DNA of 6,954 nt from Tannerellaceae bacterium (GTDB lineage: Bacteria; Bacteroidota; Bacteroidia; Bacteroidales; Tannerellaceae), in contig JAITGL010000013.1 of NCBI GenBank assembly GCA_031280645.1, forward strand, positions 1 to 6,954, given 5' to 3'. Below the pieces are notes generated by a model, which worked only from the letters and a program-made list of their open reading frames with translations, was not told where the DNA came from and did not search any database. This document shows, piece by piece, positions 6,595-6,954 of the stretch (position 1 is the first letter of the stretch; each line of letters starts with the position of its first letter). The position numbers and the translations under genes are program-made.

Positions 6595-6620
6595 CAAGGC
6601 TCGAAATCTCGAAAACCTCT
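6595..6620. repeat. Truncated unit at the subfamily junction
   Basis: After the linker of the copy at 6556 the sequence resumes at CAAGGCTCG, the last four bases of a palindrome plus a full 22-bp linker, so about 16 bp of palindrome are missing. This is the only deleted copy in the array and it lies exactly between the two subfamilies. Confidence 0.85.
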
Positions 6621-6954
6621 CTTGTCACAAGTGTGACAAGGCTCGAAATCCGAAAAACCTCTCTTGTCACAAGTGTGACAAGGCAAGAAATCCGAAAAAC
6701 GTCTCTTGTCACAGCTGTGACAAGGCACGAAATCCGAAAAACCTCTCTTGTCACAGCTGTGACAAGGCAGGAAATCCCCAAAACGTCTCTTGTCACAAGT
6801 GTGACAAGGCTCGAAATCTCCAAACCGTCTCTTGACACAGCTGTGACAAGGCAGGAAATCCGAAAAACATCCCTTGTCACAGCTGTGACAAGGCACGAAA
6901 TCTCCAAAACCTCCCTTGTCACACCTGTGACAAGGCTCGGACCCCCCCAAAGCT
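6621..6954. repeat. Distal subarray, eight units of the GTC/GAC subfamily
   Basis: Eight palindromes have the form CTTGTCACAAGTGTGACAAG or the perfectly symmetric CTTGTCACAGCTGTGACAAG (6705, 6747, 6873). One (6831) has CTTGAC in its left arm, and the last (6915) has CACCTG in its centre. The period is exactly 42 bp throughout, without the 41-bp alternation of the proximal half. The final linker (GCTCGGACCCCCCCAAAGCT) is divergent, which may mark the right end of the array, but the window stops there. Confidence 0.93.

Larger units (their letters stand above)
6139..6954. repeat. Tandem palindrome array, 41-42 bp period
   Basis: About 19 copies of a 20-bp palindrome recur, starting at 6139, 6183, 6224, 6265, 6307, 6348, 6390, 6431, 6473, 6514, 6556, 6621, 6663, 6705, 6747, 6789, 6831, 6873 and 6915. 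Between them are 21-22-bp A-rich linkers of the form GCTCGAAATCTCCAAAACGTCT or close to it. Each palindrome can form a stem of 7-10 bp on either strand. The array starts 55 bp after the TPR gene and continues to the right edge, so its true length is unknown. Linkers are themselves repeated, unlike CRISPR spacers. Candidate roles are a phased protein-binding array, a chain of RNA hairpins, or a selfish intergenic repeat. Confidence 0.95.

Noticed and set aside
6254..6950. Zinc-finger-like or repetitive protein genes in the array
   Set aside because: Open frames occur on both strands at once, arise from the 42-bp period, are broken by 41-bp units in the proximal half, and lack promoters or convincing starts.
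6139..6954. CRISPR array
   Set aside because: The 20-bp repeats are separated by linkers that are near copies of each other instead of unique spacers, repeat units drift along the array, and no cas genes are present in the window.
6139..6954. Chain of intrinsic terminators
   Set aside because: The hairpins are not followed by U-runs on either strand; linkers are A-rich with CTCT ends, so classical termination is not supported.
6139..6954. Integron attC sites or a plasmid iteron origin
   Set aside because: There is no integrase, cassette gene or replication initiator gene in the window, and the identical, regularly spaced copies without intervening genes do not fit attC sites.

Overview
The window looks like a chromosomal piece of a Bacteroidales bacterium (phylum Bacteroidota); the genus cannot be told from sequence alone. 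Three things point there: the serC-serA proteins have the short Bacteroidetes form, several genes are preceded by the Bacteroidetes sigma factor -7 element TAnnTTTG, and start codons lack Shine-Dalgarno sequences.

Left part (1-1223). A SPOR-domain lipoprotein gene on the + strand (34-594) converges with a HAD-family hydrolase gene on the - strand (588-1223); their 3' ends overlap by 7 bp. A 264-bp gap follows, holding a perfect 11-bp inverted repeat (1368-1403).

Middle part (1488-5040). A tight four-gene operon runs on the - strand: serC (phosphoserine aminotransferase), serA (phosphoglycerate dehydrogenase, overlapping serC by ATGA), a small two-helix membrane protein, and a DUF1015 protein. 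It makes phosphoserine from 3-phosphoglycerate. No phosphoserine phosphatase gene is present, which makes the DUF1015 protein, with its ParB/Srx-like DGHHR motif, an interesting partner. The promoter -7 element of the operon is at 5025-5032.

Divergent intergenic region (4983-5405). Apart from the serC promoter it holds a possible 49-codon membrane peptide gene (5189-5338) behind its own -7 element, then a well-formed promoter (5313-5343) for the next gene.

Right part (5406-6954). A gene for a cytosolic six-TPR protein (5406-6083) is followed by a large tandem array of about 19 copies of a 20-bp palindrome spaced every 41-42 bp. It has two sequence subfamilies whose differences preserve the palindrome, and it runs to the window edge. 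The array is the most unusual feature here. It is not a CRISPR, because its spacers are also repeated. It stays open in several frames (14-residue peptide repeats) because 42 is a multiple of three. It is more likely a DNA- or RNA-level structured repeat than a protein gene.
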